NCBI GenBank assembly: GCA_900550295.1
Contig: URRM01000024.1
Location: 1 to 20,268, forward strand
From: an uncultured bacterium
Lineage (GTDB): Bacteria > Cyanobacteriota > Vampirovibrionia > Gastranaerophilales > Gastranaerophilaceae
Direction: 5' to 3'
Length of the DNA: 20,268 nt
The position numbers and the translations under genes were made by a program. The notes under the pieces are model-generated. The model was not told where the DNA came from, made no database searches, and saw only the letters and a list, made by a program, of their open reading frames with translations. Position 1 is the stretch's first letter; each line of letters starts with the position of its first letter. Positions 14,159 through 20,268 of the stretch are shown here, one piece after another.

Positions 14159-15754
14159 TTATGATTGGAACAAGCTGTTAATTTTGTTTGTAATATCTTG
14201 AGGATCAATTTCGTTTGTAACCTTGTTAATATCTTGTGCAACTTGATATAGCTTAGCGGCTTCAATTTTGTCGCCAACGATTGTAATTGCTCTTGCCAAG
14301 TTGAAATGTGCAAGCGCATAATTTGGATTACATTCGATTGATTTTTTGAATAATTCTATAGATTTTTGAACTCTGCCTAAATCGTCAAGGTAAATTACGC
14401 CCAAGTTGTTGTATGCAATGTCATACATAGGATCGTTTTCAATAGCAAGTTCATATTCTTTAATCGCTTCATCAATGTCGCCTTTGCCCCAATACAAGAA
14501 ACCTAAGTTACAGTGAATTTTTGCATTGTTAGGATCAAGGTCTAAAGCGCTTCTGTAAACAGTCAAAGCATTTTCAAAATCTTCTTTATCATAAAAGGCT
14601 GAACCTAAGTTGACGTAAATGTCCATATCTTCAGGAGTTAACAAGTACGCACTTTGGTATGCACTAATTGCAGCATCTAAATCACCTTTATTTTCTTGAT
14701 AAACGAAACCAAGAGTTTGAGTAATAATACTTGTCCATTTTTTGTTAGGGTTTAGCGTAATTGCAGATTGGTAGTGCGAAATAGCCTCTTTAATGTCACC
14801 TTTTATGTAGTATAAGTTAGCCAAGTTTGAATGGAATTCAGGCATTGTAGGCAATATGCTGATTAATTTTTGATAAATATCAATCGCATTGTCATAATCA
14901 CCTTGCTCTTCATATGCTTGGCATAAGTGACGATAAGCCGGAATGTTCAAACTGTCTAACCAAATAGCCATTTTGTATTCAGTAATTGCATCGTCATATT
15001 GACCGATTGTTCTGTAAATATCGCCTAATAGGCAGTATAAAGGCACAAAACCTGGAGCTTTGTCTATTGCATCAACGTACAAATCAATTGCACCGGCTAA
15101 GCCGTTTTTTTGAACTTGATAATATCCCTTAATTAATACCGGCAAAAATTGTAGGTATGATAAAGAGCGTAAAACGTTTTTGATAGCCATTTTGTCAAAA
15201 GGAAGAGTTAAAATAGCTTGGAATAATTGCCATTTGCTACGCCACCAAGTCAAAGGATTTCTGAAAGAAGAAACCTTGTAAAGGTTGTATAACAAATAAT
15301 GAGCTGAAGAACTTGTTAAAGGTTGCAACTTGATAGCGTGTTTAGCGTTAAACATAGCTTCTAAGAAGTGAGCCTTTTTTGTGTAAGTTTCAGCCAATAA
15401 ATAATAAGCTTTAGCAAGGTTTTTGTTTTTAGTTGTTGCCATGTTCAAATAATTGATGGCTTTTTCTAAATCACCTTTAAAATATTGAGCCTGACCGATT
15501 TTGAAATAAATTTCAGCAGAATCAATGTAAGTTTCTAAAGCTCTTTGATATTCTGTAATTGCTTCATCGATGTATTGATAAGAGTTATGAATATCTAAAT
15601 GCCATGCTAAATATAAATCGCCAAGTCTAACGTGTAAATCTGCGTTTGTTGGGTCGTTTTGTAACTCAACTTGGCACATTTCGATTGCATTTTGCACATG
15701 ACCATTTTTAACTTCTTTATTTATTTTTTTCTCAATTTCTCGAAGTTTATTCAT
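14159..15754 (-). CDS. Tetratricopeptide repeat (TPR) protein
   Basis: A 531-residue soluble protein made almost wholly of TPR units with the A-x-x-x-LG-x-x-Y / A-x-x-x-Y-x-x-A-I-x-x-x-P pattern. One array covers about 17-160 (for example GDLEKAINYLNMATTKNKN). A second covers about 217-515, with clear repeats such as YDDAITEYKMAIWLDS, YDNAIDIYQKLI, FENALTVYRSALDLDPNN and IDEAIKEYELAIENDP. They are separated by a non-TPR segment (about 165-212) rich in Trp and Leu (WWRSKWQLF). No signal peptide or membrane anchor is seen. TPR superhelices are protein-binding scaffolds; the partner is unknown. It starts 14 bases after the PilZ gene stop with no convincing ribosome binding site, so coupled expression is likely and the two may work together. 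It ends in a terminator at 14094-14124. Confidence 0.9.
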   Translation of the reverse strand: MNKLREIEKKINKEVKNGHVQNAIEMCQVELQNDPTNADLHVRLGDLYLAWHLDIHNSYQYIDEAITEYQRALETYIDSAEIYFKIGQAQYFKGDLEKAINYLNMATTKNKNLAKAYYLLAETYTKKAHFLEAMFNAKHAIKLQPLTSSSAHYLLYNLYKVSSFRNPLTWWRSKWQLFQAILTLPFDKMAIKNVLRSLSYLQFLPVLIKGYYQVQKNGLAGAIDLYVDAIDKAPGFVPLYCLLGDIYRTIGQYDDAITEYKMAIWLDSLNIPAYRHLCQAYEEQGDYDNAIDIYQKLISILPTMPEFHSNLANLYYIKGDIKEAISHYQSAITLNPNKKWTSIITQTLGFVYQENKGDLDAAISAYQSAYLLTPEDMDIYVNLGSAFYDKEDFENALTVYRSALDLDPNNAKIHCNLGFLYWGKGDIDEAIKEYELAIENDPMYDIAYNNLGVIYLDDLGRVQKSIELFKKSIECNPNYALAHFNLARAITIVGDKIEAAKLYQVAQDINKVTNEIDPQDITNKINSLFQS

Positions 15755-15768
15755 AACAGTTTATAAAA

Positions 15769-16386
15769 TTATTCTTCATTCTTGCTTCGTCTTGATTGCA
15801 TATCAATCGCAAAGCAAGTTTTGATAATTTTATCTCTTTCTTTTTCATCAATATTAGTGAAAGCAAGAGTATATTCATCCGGTTGAAGAGAAGGGTTATC
15901 AAGGATAACAGCTTCAAATTTAGCCGGTTCATCATAATTTTTAAGATACAATTTGCCTGTAACAATTTCTTCAGGATTTAAGTCCTCTTTAGAGAAGAAT
16001 TTTATACCACCACCTGAAATATCGATTGTACTAGCAACGAAAGTTTCAGTTCTAAGCATCAATTCAAGCTTAGTTTTTAATGGTGAACGAGAATAGTCAC
16101 GTCGTTGGATAACTACAGCATCTTCTACATATTCAATAACAAATCCTTCGTCAGGAGAGTCAATTACAACAGATTCAAATACCATAAGACCTGATGGCGT
16201 AAAGATTTTCACGTCAATCGGAGTACCTTCTTCCAAATATTTTTTCAAAGTTTCCGCATCTTCAGGATAATCTAATCCTAATCTGTCGTCGTCAATACTG
16301 TTAATAAAACAGTCTAATTCCATTTCGATGCCATTTTCACCATCGAAGAAAATTTTTGCTTTTTGGTTTAAACTTAAATCACTCAT
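15769..16386 (-). CDS. YcgR-like PilZ-domain protein (predicted c-di-GMP receptor)
   Basis: A 205-residue cytoplasmic protein. The N-terminal ~90 residues form a beta-rich YcgR/PilZN-like domain (AKIFFDG...FINSIDDDRLGLDYPED...GTPIDVKIFTPSGLMVFESVVID). The PilZ domain (about 93-200) carries both signature elements for c-di-GMP binding, R96xxxR100 in QRRDYSR and D122xSxxG127 in DISGGG. Binding is therefore likely, by family knowledge. YcgR-like proteins act as brakes on the flagellar motor or modulate surface functions, which fits the flagellar genes elsewhere in the window. The first ATG follows TAGCTAT with no ribosome binding site, and a -10-like TAAAAT lies six bases upstream. The downstream TPR gene, 14 bases away, is its likely operon partner. 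Confidence 0.9.
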   Translation of the reverse strand: MSDLSLNQKAKIFFDGENGIEMELDCFINSIDDDRLGLDYPEDAETLKKYLEEGTPIDVKIFTPSGLMVFESVVIDSPDEGFVIEYVEDAVVIQRRDYSRSPLKTKLELMLRTETFVASTIDISGGGIKFFSKEDLNPEEIVTGKLYLKNYDEPAKFEAVILDNPSLQPDEYTLAFTNIDEKERDKIIKTCFAIDMQSRRSKNEE

Positions 16387-16392
16387 ATAGCT

Positions 16393-16421
16393 ATTTTAAT
16401 AGACAATCGTTAAAAATGCAA
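16393..16421 (-). promoter_or_regulatory. Possible promoter of the PilZ gene (leaderless candidate)
   Basis: On the minus strand TTGCAT (16416-16421) is 17 bases from TAAAAT (16393-16398), and the -10 ends six bases before the ATG, placing transcription start on the start codon. The -35 is weak (3 of 6). Confidence 0.3.
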
Positions 16422-16463
16422 GTGTTTTATATTTAAAAAAGTCAGAATATTATATATTGATAC

Positions 16464-16499
16464 AAAAAATCAGACCTTAGAATGTTTTGAGTGGTCTGA
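16464..16499 (-). terminator. Rho-independent terminator of the 16528-17082 gene
   Basis: On the minus strand TCAGACC (16499-16493) pairs with GGTCTGA (16476-16470) around a 16-base loop, followed by six T (16469-16464), 29 bases after the stop. Confidence 0.78.
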
Positions 16500-16527
16500 A
16501 AGCGGGTTGTTTATTCTTTTTTAGAAG

Positions 16528-17082
16528 TTATAGAGGTAAATATTGTTTTAAAGTTTTGCATATCTTTTGTAAAATATTTTCCTCTTTTCCTTTAAAGGAA
16601 TAATGTGAGGCTTTGCAGTAGGAAGAGTTTGCAATATCTTGAATGCCGTTTGTGGTGCATTCATAATCTTCAACAACACCATCTTGATCGATTAAGTATT
16701 GAGGGTATGCACCTTGGAATGGAAGTTGCAAGTTTTTGTTTTGTAATTCAAATGTGTCAGCTAATGGTTGGTCTGCTAAGCATTTAACTGCGCTACCAAA
16801 TACGATAGGTGTGCTTTGTACAATTGTTTTAGTACAAGAAAAAGAACTTTGATTTTTGTCAACTTTTCTAGGAGTGTTTGGGATGTAGATATCAGATAAA
16901 TCGATATCTGCTAAGTATTGACCTCTAGAATTGCTGAATTCTTTTAGTGTGTTTTGTACAATTGTTTTTGAGCAAAAATTATTTTTTGCTTCATCTCTTT
17001 GAACGCCCGCCTTAGAACCGAAGTTTAAAGTGCGTACGTTTTGAGGGGCTGTGTAAATTCTATTAATTGGAGTAATGTTCAT
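16528..17082 (-). CDS. Hypothetical protein with an internal 46-residue duplication
   Basis: A 184-residue protein of unknown function. It starts MNITPINRIY and has FGS at 21-23, a short lead I associate with lineage-specific proteins of gut Melainabacteria. Two related units are visible. C37-SKTIVQNT...LADIDLSD (37-64) and C83-TKTIVQST...LADQPLAD (83-109) are spaced exactly 46 residues, and the DNA keeps the identity (GTGTTTTGTACAATTGTTTT-like strings at 16811-16830 and 16949-16968, 138 bases apart). The C-terminal part holds two more cysteines (142, 156), HYSFKGK at 160-166 and a helix. It has no signal peptide, membrane segment or catalytic motif. The ATG has no ribosome binding site, but a good promoter sits immediately upstream, so the mRNA may be leaderless. 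It is flanked by terminators and so stands as a single gene. Confidence 0.8.
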   Translation of the reverse strand: MNITPINRIYTAPQNVRTLNFGSKAGVQRDEAKNNFCSKTIVQNTLKEFSNSRGQYLADIDLSDIYIPNTPRKVDKNQSSFSCTKTIVQSTPIVFGSAVKCLADQPLADTFELQNKNLQLPFQGAYPQYLIDQDGVVEDYECTTNGIQDIANSSYCKASHYSFKGKEENILQKICKTLKQYLPL

Positions 17083-17091
17083 AACATGTAT

Positions 17092-17120
17092 ACTATAACA
17101 CTAAAAATATTAATTGTAAA
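17092..17120 (-). promoter_or_regulatory. Sigma-70 promoter of the 16528-17082 gene
   Basis: On the minus strand TTTACA (17115-17120) is 17 bases from TATAGT (17092-17097). Predicted start is about 17085, giving a leader of about three bases before the ATG at 17082. The -35 lies inside the palindrome 17102-17140. Confidence 0.6.
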
Positions 17121-17140
17121 TAATACAATTAATATTTTTA
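17102..17140. terminator. 17-bp perfect palindrome: terminator of the sugar kinase gene, overlapping the next promoter
   Basis: TAAAAATATTAATTGTA (17102-17118) pairs perfectly with its complement at 17124-17140 around AATAA. It lies 22 bases after the stop of the 17163-18491 gene and ends in a short T-run in the 3' arm on the minus strand, so termination is plausible though the stem is almost all A/T. It also contains the -35 and much of the spacer of the next gene's promoter, so it could be an operator as well. Confidence 0.6.
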
Positions 17141-17162
17141 CAAAACTTAATATATTTGACTC

Positions 17163-18491
17163 TTAAACACCAAATTCATCTTCGGGCTCGTGTTGCTCAA
17201 AGTATTTTAAAATCTCGATTAGAGCATTTGAACTTCCGATATGACCTGATTTTGAAACAATCCATTGAGCTTTGTGGTCTAATGTCAAAGCTACAAGCGG
17301 AGCTATTTCGTCCATAATTTGCAATTGATTTGAATTTATTGCTTGGCAACATTTGAAGGATGTTTCGCCACCAAGTGTAATTAAAATAACATCTTTTTTG
17401 CCGGTTACAATATTTGTTAATTCGCCTAAAAAAGCAGAAACGTGTTCTAATAATTTAGGTTTTGTCATATCTGCATTCAATGAATCGTCTGAAAAACCGT
17501 CAAAGTTTTTGATTAAATTTGATGCTGTTACCGCAACAATATTGTTTTCACCCAAATTATTTACGATTCTTTCTACAAAATCTTCTCTAACACCACCCAA
17601 AACGGTATTCATATCAAGGTCGATAAAGTACGTGTTGTCGTAATCTTCCGATTTATCAAGCACTTCAAGCTGTGTAATCGTAGTTTGAGTACCTGTACCA
17701 GATAAAATTAATTTTGGTAATTGCGGTATCGATTTAACCGTAAATTGATTTTCCAAAGGTGGCAACCAAACGTTGCCCAAAACTTGTGCTGTCGCTGATG
17801 TTCCGACCGGTAAAAATCTTAAATTAGATTTTTTGCAGGCCAATACAACTTGTTCAATATCTGTAATTGAAACAGAATCTGCAACAATAAGTTTTTTGCC
17901 AGCTTTTACAAGTTCATGAACCTTTTGAAGTATTGGACCGGCACCTTTCATAATTGTTTGTAATTCAAGAGTACCAATAAGTTCGGCATTTTCAGCGCCA
18001 AGTTGTTTTTTCAACATTGTAGGTACGTGTGATTCGTGCAATTGGTTCATTACATCTCTGGCATATTCTGTTCTTTCAATTGGTTGACCTTTTATTAATT
18101 GGTAACCGCCAACAGTAATCTTATTTTCAGACGGATAAGCAGGAATAATGATTGCTGCATCCCAATCCAATGTTTCTAACATAGCAAGAGTTTCAACCCC
18201 AATATTTCCGTTTAGAGTCGAAGAAATCTTTTTGAAGAAGTAGTCAAGGCTTAAATTATCCAAAAAATGTTGAGTTGCTTTTTTAACTTCTTCTTTTGCA
18301 AATTCAGGCTCTTTGTTTCTTGTTGCTGTAGAAACTGCCCAAACTTGAGTGTTTTTAACATTTTTAGGTGAACCTTGCTCAAAATCCAAAAGAATTTGTG
18401 AGTTTGCACCTCTTAAGTGAAATTGAAGAGCGGCTTCGTTGGCTTCTGTTAAGTCATCAGCCACAATGCCTATCATATCTGAAATAATCAT
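17163..18491 (-). CDS. Four-carbon acid sugar kinase family protein (DUF1537)
   Basis: A 442-residue two-domain kinase. The N-terminal sugar-binding domain opens with IGIVADDLTEANEAALQF; the family norm is ADDLTGAND, so Glu17 replaces the usual Gly. The C-terminal nucleotide-binding domain has LILSGTGTQTT, LGGETSF (373-379) and IVSKSGHIGSSNAL (K413/S415 region), matching the family's GGeTa and KsGgFG. Relatives (OtnK, DtnK, LtnK) phosphorylate threonate or erythronate-type acids. The usual partner genes, an aldolase and a dehydrogenase, are absent here, so the substrate is unknown. Its ATG overlaps the ssb stop by one base (TAATG), indicating coupled translation. A second Met at residue 6 is possible but has no ribosome binding site. 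It ends at the palindrome 17102-17140. Confidence 0.87.
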   Translation of the reverse strand: MIISDMIGIVADDLTEANEAALQFHLRGANSQILLDFEQGSPKNVKNTQVWAVSTATRNKEPEFAKEEVKKATQHFLDNLSLDYFFKKISSTLNGNIGVETLAMLETLDWDAAIIIPAYPSENKITVGGYQLIKGQPIERTEYARDVMNQLHESHVPTMLKKQLGAENAELIGTLELQTIMKGAGPILQKVHELVKAGKKLIVADSVSITDIEQVVLACKKSNLRFLPVGTSATAQVLGNVWLPPLENQFTVKSIPQLPKLILSGTGTQTTITQLEVLDKSEDYDNTYFIDLDMNTVLGGVREDFVERIVNNLGENNIVAVTASNLIKNFDGFSDDSLNADMTKPKLLEHVSAFLGELTNIVTGKKDVILITLGGETSFKCCQAINSNQLQIMDEIAPLVALTLDHKAQWIVSKSGHIGSSNALIEILKYFEQHEPEDEFGV

Positions 18492-18820
18492 TATTGTCCG
18501 TCGTCTTTTCTGGAACCCGGAAGTCTTACGTTGTTAGCTACGATTAAGAAACGTTCTCTTTCTTCGCCGGTTTGGTCTTTCCATTTGTTTGTTGCAATAC
18601 GACCTTCAACGGCAACAAGAGTACCTTTTTTTACGTATTCGCCAACGAATTGAGCGGTTCTGTCCCAAACATCAACATTGAACCAGTCTGTAACTTCGGC
18701 TTGTGTTTTTGGATCCCAACGATTTGCTGCTACTGAAAAAGAAGCTCTTGATTTTCCTGATTCAAAATATTTTATGTCCGGATCTTGTCCTACTCTACCG
18801 ATTACAACTACTGAATTCAT
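18491..18820 (-). CDS. ssb: Single-stranded DNA-binding protein, cyanobacterial type, tail-less
   Basis: A 109-residue OB-fold protein that coats single-stranded DNA in replication and repair. It opens MNSVVVIGRVGQDPDIKYFESGKSRASFSVAANRW and continues with VTDWFNVDVWDRTAQFVGEYVKKGTLVAVEGRI, the standard SSB core. The PDxKYFESGK stretch is typical of cyanobacterial SSBs, which is one reason to place the organism near that phylum. It ends LPGSRKDDGQ and lacks the long flexible linker and acidic DDDIPF-like tip used by E. coli SSB to recruit partners. AAGGA is nine or ten bases before the ATG. A TATAAT (18844-18849, minus strand) with the 10-bp palindrome ATACATGTAT (18850-18859) lies just upstream. 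It is coupled to the sugar kinase gene by a one-base overlap. A second, full-length SSB may exist elsewhere. Confidence 0.94.
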   Translation of the reverse strand: MNSVVVIGRVGQDPDIKYFESGKSRASFSVAANRWDPKTQAEVTDWFNVDVWDRTAQFVGEYVKKGTLVAVEGRIATNKWKDQTGEERERFLIVANNVRLPGSRKDDGQ

Positions 18821-18843
18821 TTTTGTTTTCCTTACTTTTAATA

Positions 18844-18859
18844 ATTATAATACATGTAT
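18844..18859 (-). promoter_or_regulatory. -10 box with adjacent palindrome upstream of ssb
   Basis: On the minus strand TATAAT (18849-18844) lies 24 bases before the ssb ATG. The perfect palindrome ATACATGTAT (18850-18859) abuts it, where a repressor could sit. The -35 (TTCATG, 15 bases away) is weak. Confidence 0.35.
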
Positions 18860-18860
18860 T

Positions 18861-19532
18861 TTAACATGAACTTTTTTCTGGTAACATGCAGTTTTCAAAA
18901 CCAGTATTCTTGCATATTTCAGCGCACCATTGTTGAACAATTTCTTCTGTGGCTAATTCGTATGAAATTGGTTTTCCTATTGTTACTGTAATGTGTTTTT
19001 CAAATAAATGTTTTGCGTATCCGTCAAAACCTGAGATTGAAACGGGTACTATATCGGCTTTTGCAGCTTTTGCTAAGGCTACAAAACCGTTGTGAATGTT
19101 TTCAATTTTTTTATTTTTACGAGTTCCGCCTTCAGGAAAAATTCCCAATTTCCAACTTGTTTTGAAAATTTCTTTTGCTGATTTAAAGGTAGAAATTCCG
19201 GGATGCTCTCTGTCAACGGAAAAAGCACCAAGTTTTTTTACAAGCCAGTTTCTTGGTTCTGTTTTTTCAAAAAGTTCTTTTTTTGCCATAAATGCAATTG
19301 GCATATTGCAAGCACAAGCTAAAAATGGGGGATCCATTTCAGATACGTGGTTTCCTGCTAACATAAAGTTGCCTTTTTTAGGTAAATTCTCTTTACCAAC
19401 AACTTTTAGGTTATACATTAATGTTGTTACGGGCATAACTACAGACCACAAGAAGGACATAAAAAATATTGTCCTAAAAATATGGTAGTCTTTAGCTGTG
19501 CGTTTTGCATAGTTTTTTTCTTCATTTGCCAT
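18861..19532 (-). CDS. PlsC-like 1-acyl-glycerol-3-phosphate acyltransferase (copy 1)
   Basis: A 223-residue acyltransferase expected to add the second acyl chain to lysophosphatidic acid at the cytoplasmic membrane. The catalytic NH62xxxxD67 (NHVSEMD) is present, and a hydrophobic stretch (about 20-40) anchors it. The glycerol-phosphate motif reads FPEGGTR (132-138) where the family has FPEGTR, an extra glycine confirmed in the DNA. The block GFVALAKAAKADIVPVSISGFDG follows as motif III/IV. It is a tandem paralogue of the next gene (25-base gap); residues 80-90 FMAKKELFEK are identical in both. The extra glycine may alter substrate choice or activity. AAGGA lies rather far (12 bases) from the ATG. 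It lies upstream of ssb in the same direction, but ssb appears to have its own promoter. Confidence 0.9.
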   Translation of the reverse strand: MANEEKNYAKRTAKDYHIFRTIFFMSFLWSVVMPVTTLMYNLKVVGKENLPKKGNFMLAGNHVSEMDPPFLACACNMPIAFMAKKELFEKTEPRNWLVKKLGAFSVDREHPGISTFKSAKEIFKTSWKLGIFPEGGTRKNKKIENIHNGFVALAKAAKADIVPVSISGFDGYAKHLFEKHITVTIGKPISYELATEEIVQQWCAEICKNTGFENCMLPEKSSC

Positions 19533-19557
19533 TTTATTCTTAATTCCTTGTTAACTG

Positions 19558-20214
19558 TTATGCCGGTGTTGGTATGTATTTGAAACCTGTTAGGTTTTGA
19601 ATGGCTCTAGCCCATTTGTCCATAACAGCGTCTAAATCTTCATCATAAGGAATTAATTCCCCGATTTTTACAGTAATGTTACCTTTGAATGGTAGCCAAG
19701 TCTTGTTTTCAGAACCTATAATGCCAATAGGCAGAATGCCACATTTTGTTGAGCGGGCAAGACCTGCAAAGCCTTTGTGTACGTTTTCGATAGTACCGCT
19801 TTTTGCTCTTGTGCCTTGAGGGAAAAGACCTAAAATCCAGTCTGTATTTTTAACTTCAAGTGCAGTCTTGATTGTAGACACTTCTAACTTTTCTCTGTTT
19901 ACTGCAAAGGCACCTTGCCAATCTAACATCCAGCGCATAAATTTCTTTTCAAAAAGTTCTTTTTTCGCCATAAATGCTACCGGTTTTGGCATAATGTATG
20001 TTACCAAATATGGATCTAATGTAGATAAATGGTTTCCGCAAGCGATAAAATTGCTGTTGTGTGGAATGTTCTCTTTGCCTTCAACTTTCAACTTGTAAAT
20101 AAGTTTGAATTGAGTGCCATACCATACGTTTGTGGCTAATCTTTGGAAAATTTTTCTCCAAAAATTAAAATATTTCGCTGTTCTTCTTGCGTAATTTACT
20201 TTTTGTTTAGCCAT
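19558..20214 (-). CDS. PlsC-like 1-acyl-glycerol-3-phosphate acyltransferase (copy 2)
   Basis: A 218-residue acyltransferase. The catalytic NH62xxxxD67 (NHLSTLD), AFMAKKELFEKKFMRW, GAFAVNRE and FPQGTRAKSG (131-140) give the full set of PlsC motifs, with Gln replacing Glu in FPEGTR, a change seen in active relatives. It shares length, spacing and many residues with copy 1, and their first 90 residues align without a gap, so the two arose by tandem duplication. GGAGG is four bases before the ATG, the best ribosome binding site in this pair, and the gene is the likely first member of the plsC-plsC unit. The region upstream (20215-20268) is cut by the window end, so its promoter and any earlier operon partner are not visible. 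Confidence 0.92.
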   Translation of the reverse strand: MAKQKVNYARRTAKYFNFWRKIFQRLATNVWYGTQFKLIYKLKVEGKENIPHNSNFIACGNHLSTLDPYLVTYIMPKPVAFMAKKELFEKKFMRWMLDWQGAFAVNREKLEVSTIKTALEVKNTDWILGLFPQGTRAKSGTIENVHKGFAGLARSTKCGILPIGIIGSENKTWLPFKGNITVKIGELIPYDEDLDAVMDKWARAIQNLTGFKYIPTPA

Positions 20215-20268
20215 TTTGCCTCCATTACATGATTATAATATAAACATGTCTTTTTTTTAATTTTGTGA

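Noticed and set aside
15747..15965. A minus-strand open frame of 72 residues overlapping the PilZ gene
   Set aside because: It lies almost entirely inside the PilZ gene in another frame, has low-complexity Leu/Lys content and no ribosome binding site.
20227..20258. Hairpin ACATG...CATGT followed by a T-run at the window end, as a plus-strand terminator
   Set aside because: The stem is only five base pairs with a long loop, and no plus-strand gene ends nearby; it may belong to the cut-off region.

Overview
The window reads as chromosomal DNA from an AT-rich, host-associated relative of the Cyanobacteria, most likely the Vampirovibrionia/Melainabacteria (gut Gastranaerophilales type). This is inferred from protein character, not from a search. 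The single-stranded DNA-binding protein begins with the cyanobacterial-style GRVGQDPDIKYFESGK stretch. There is a short pseudopilin-like protein with the FTLAEVL signature and a C-terminal YLHC...C pair. A hypothetical protein opens with the short MNI.PI...FGS lead that I associate with this lineage. All genes look intact. I see no rRNA, tRNA, CRISPR array, transposase or phage gene.

Layout. Positions 1-600 hold a small unrecognised gene on the plus strand behind what looks like a textbook flagellar sigma-28 promoter, closed by a strong terminator. Positions 600-876 hold palindromic and duplicated intergenic DNA. On the minus strand, 3788 to 877 carries flaG-like, fliS, a fliT/flgN-like chaperone gene and a CDF metal transporter as one tight run, then a pseudopilin-like gene. 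Divergently, 3845-5550 (plus) encodes a protein with an MshEN-like (GspE N-terminal type) domain, overlapping by one base an asparaginase of the Rhizobium etli ReAV family. A bidirectional terminator separates this from argS (minus); mgtE is divergent from argS. ychF (minus) follows, flanked by dispersed-repeat-type palindromes.

The second half is entirely minus strand. It holds a bacterial-PH/TonB-C fusion protein, secA, a YcgR-like PilZ protein followed by a long TPR protein, an internally duplicated hypothetical protein, ssb overlapping a four-carbon acid sugar kinase (DUF1537) gene, and two tandem PlsC-like acyltransferases.

How it fits together. Housekeeping genes (argS, secA, ychF, ssb, plsC, mgtE) are interspersed with a surface/motility theme: a sigma-28-type promoter, flagellar export chaperones, a pseudopilin, and two proteins of c-di-GMP-receptor-like architecture (MshEN-like and PilZ). 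The most interesting leads are the sigma-28-like promoter in front of an unknown protein, the MshEN-like/asparaginase coupling, the PH-TonB fusion, the palindromic insertion inside a duplicated intergenic block, and several genes whose -10 boxes sit so close to the ATG that leaderless mRNAs are predicted.
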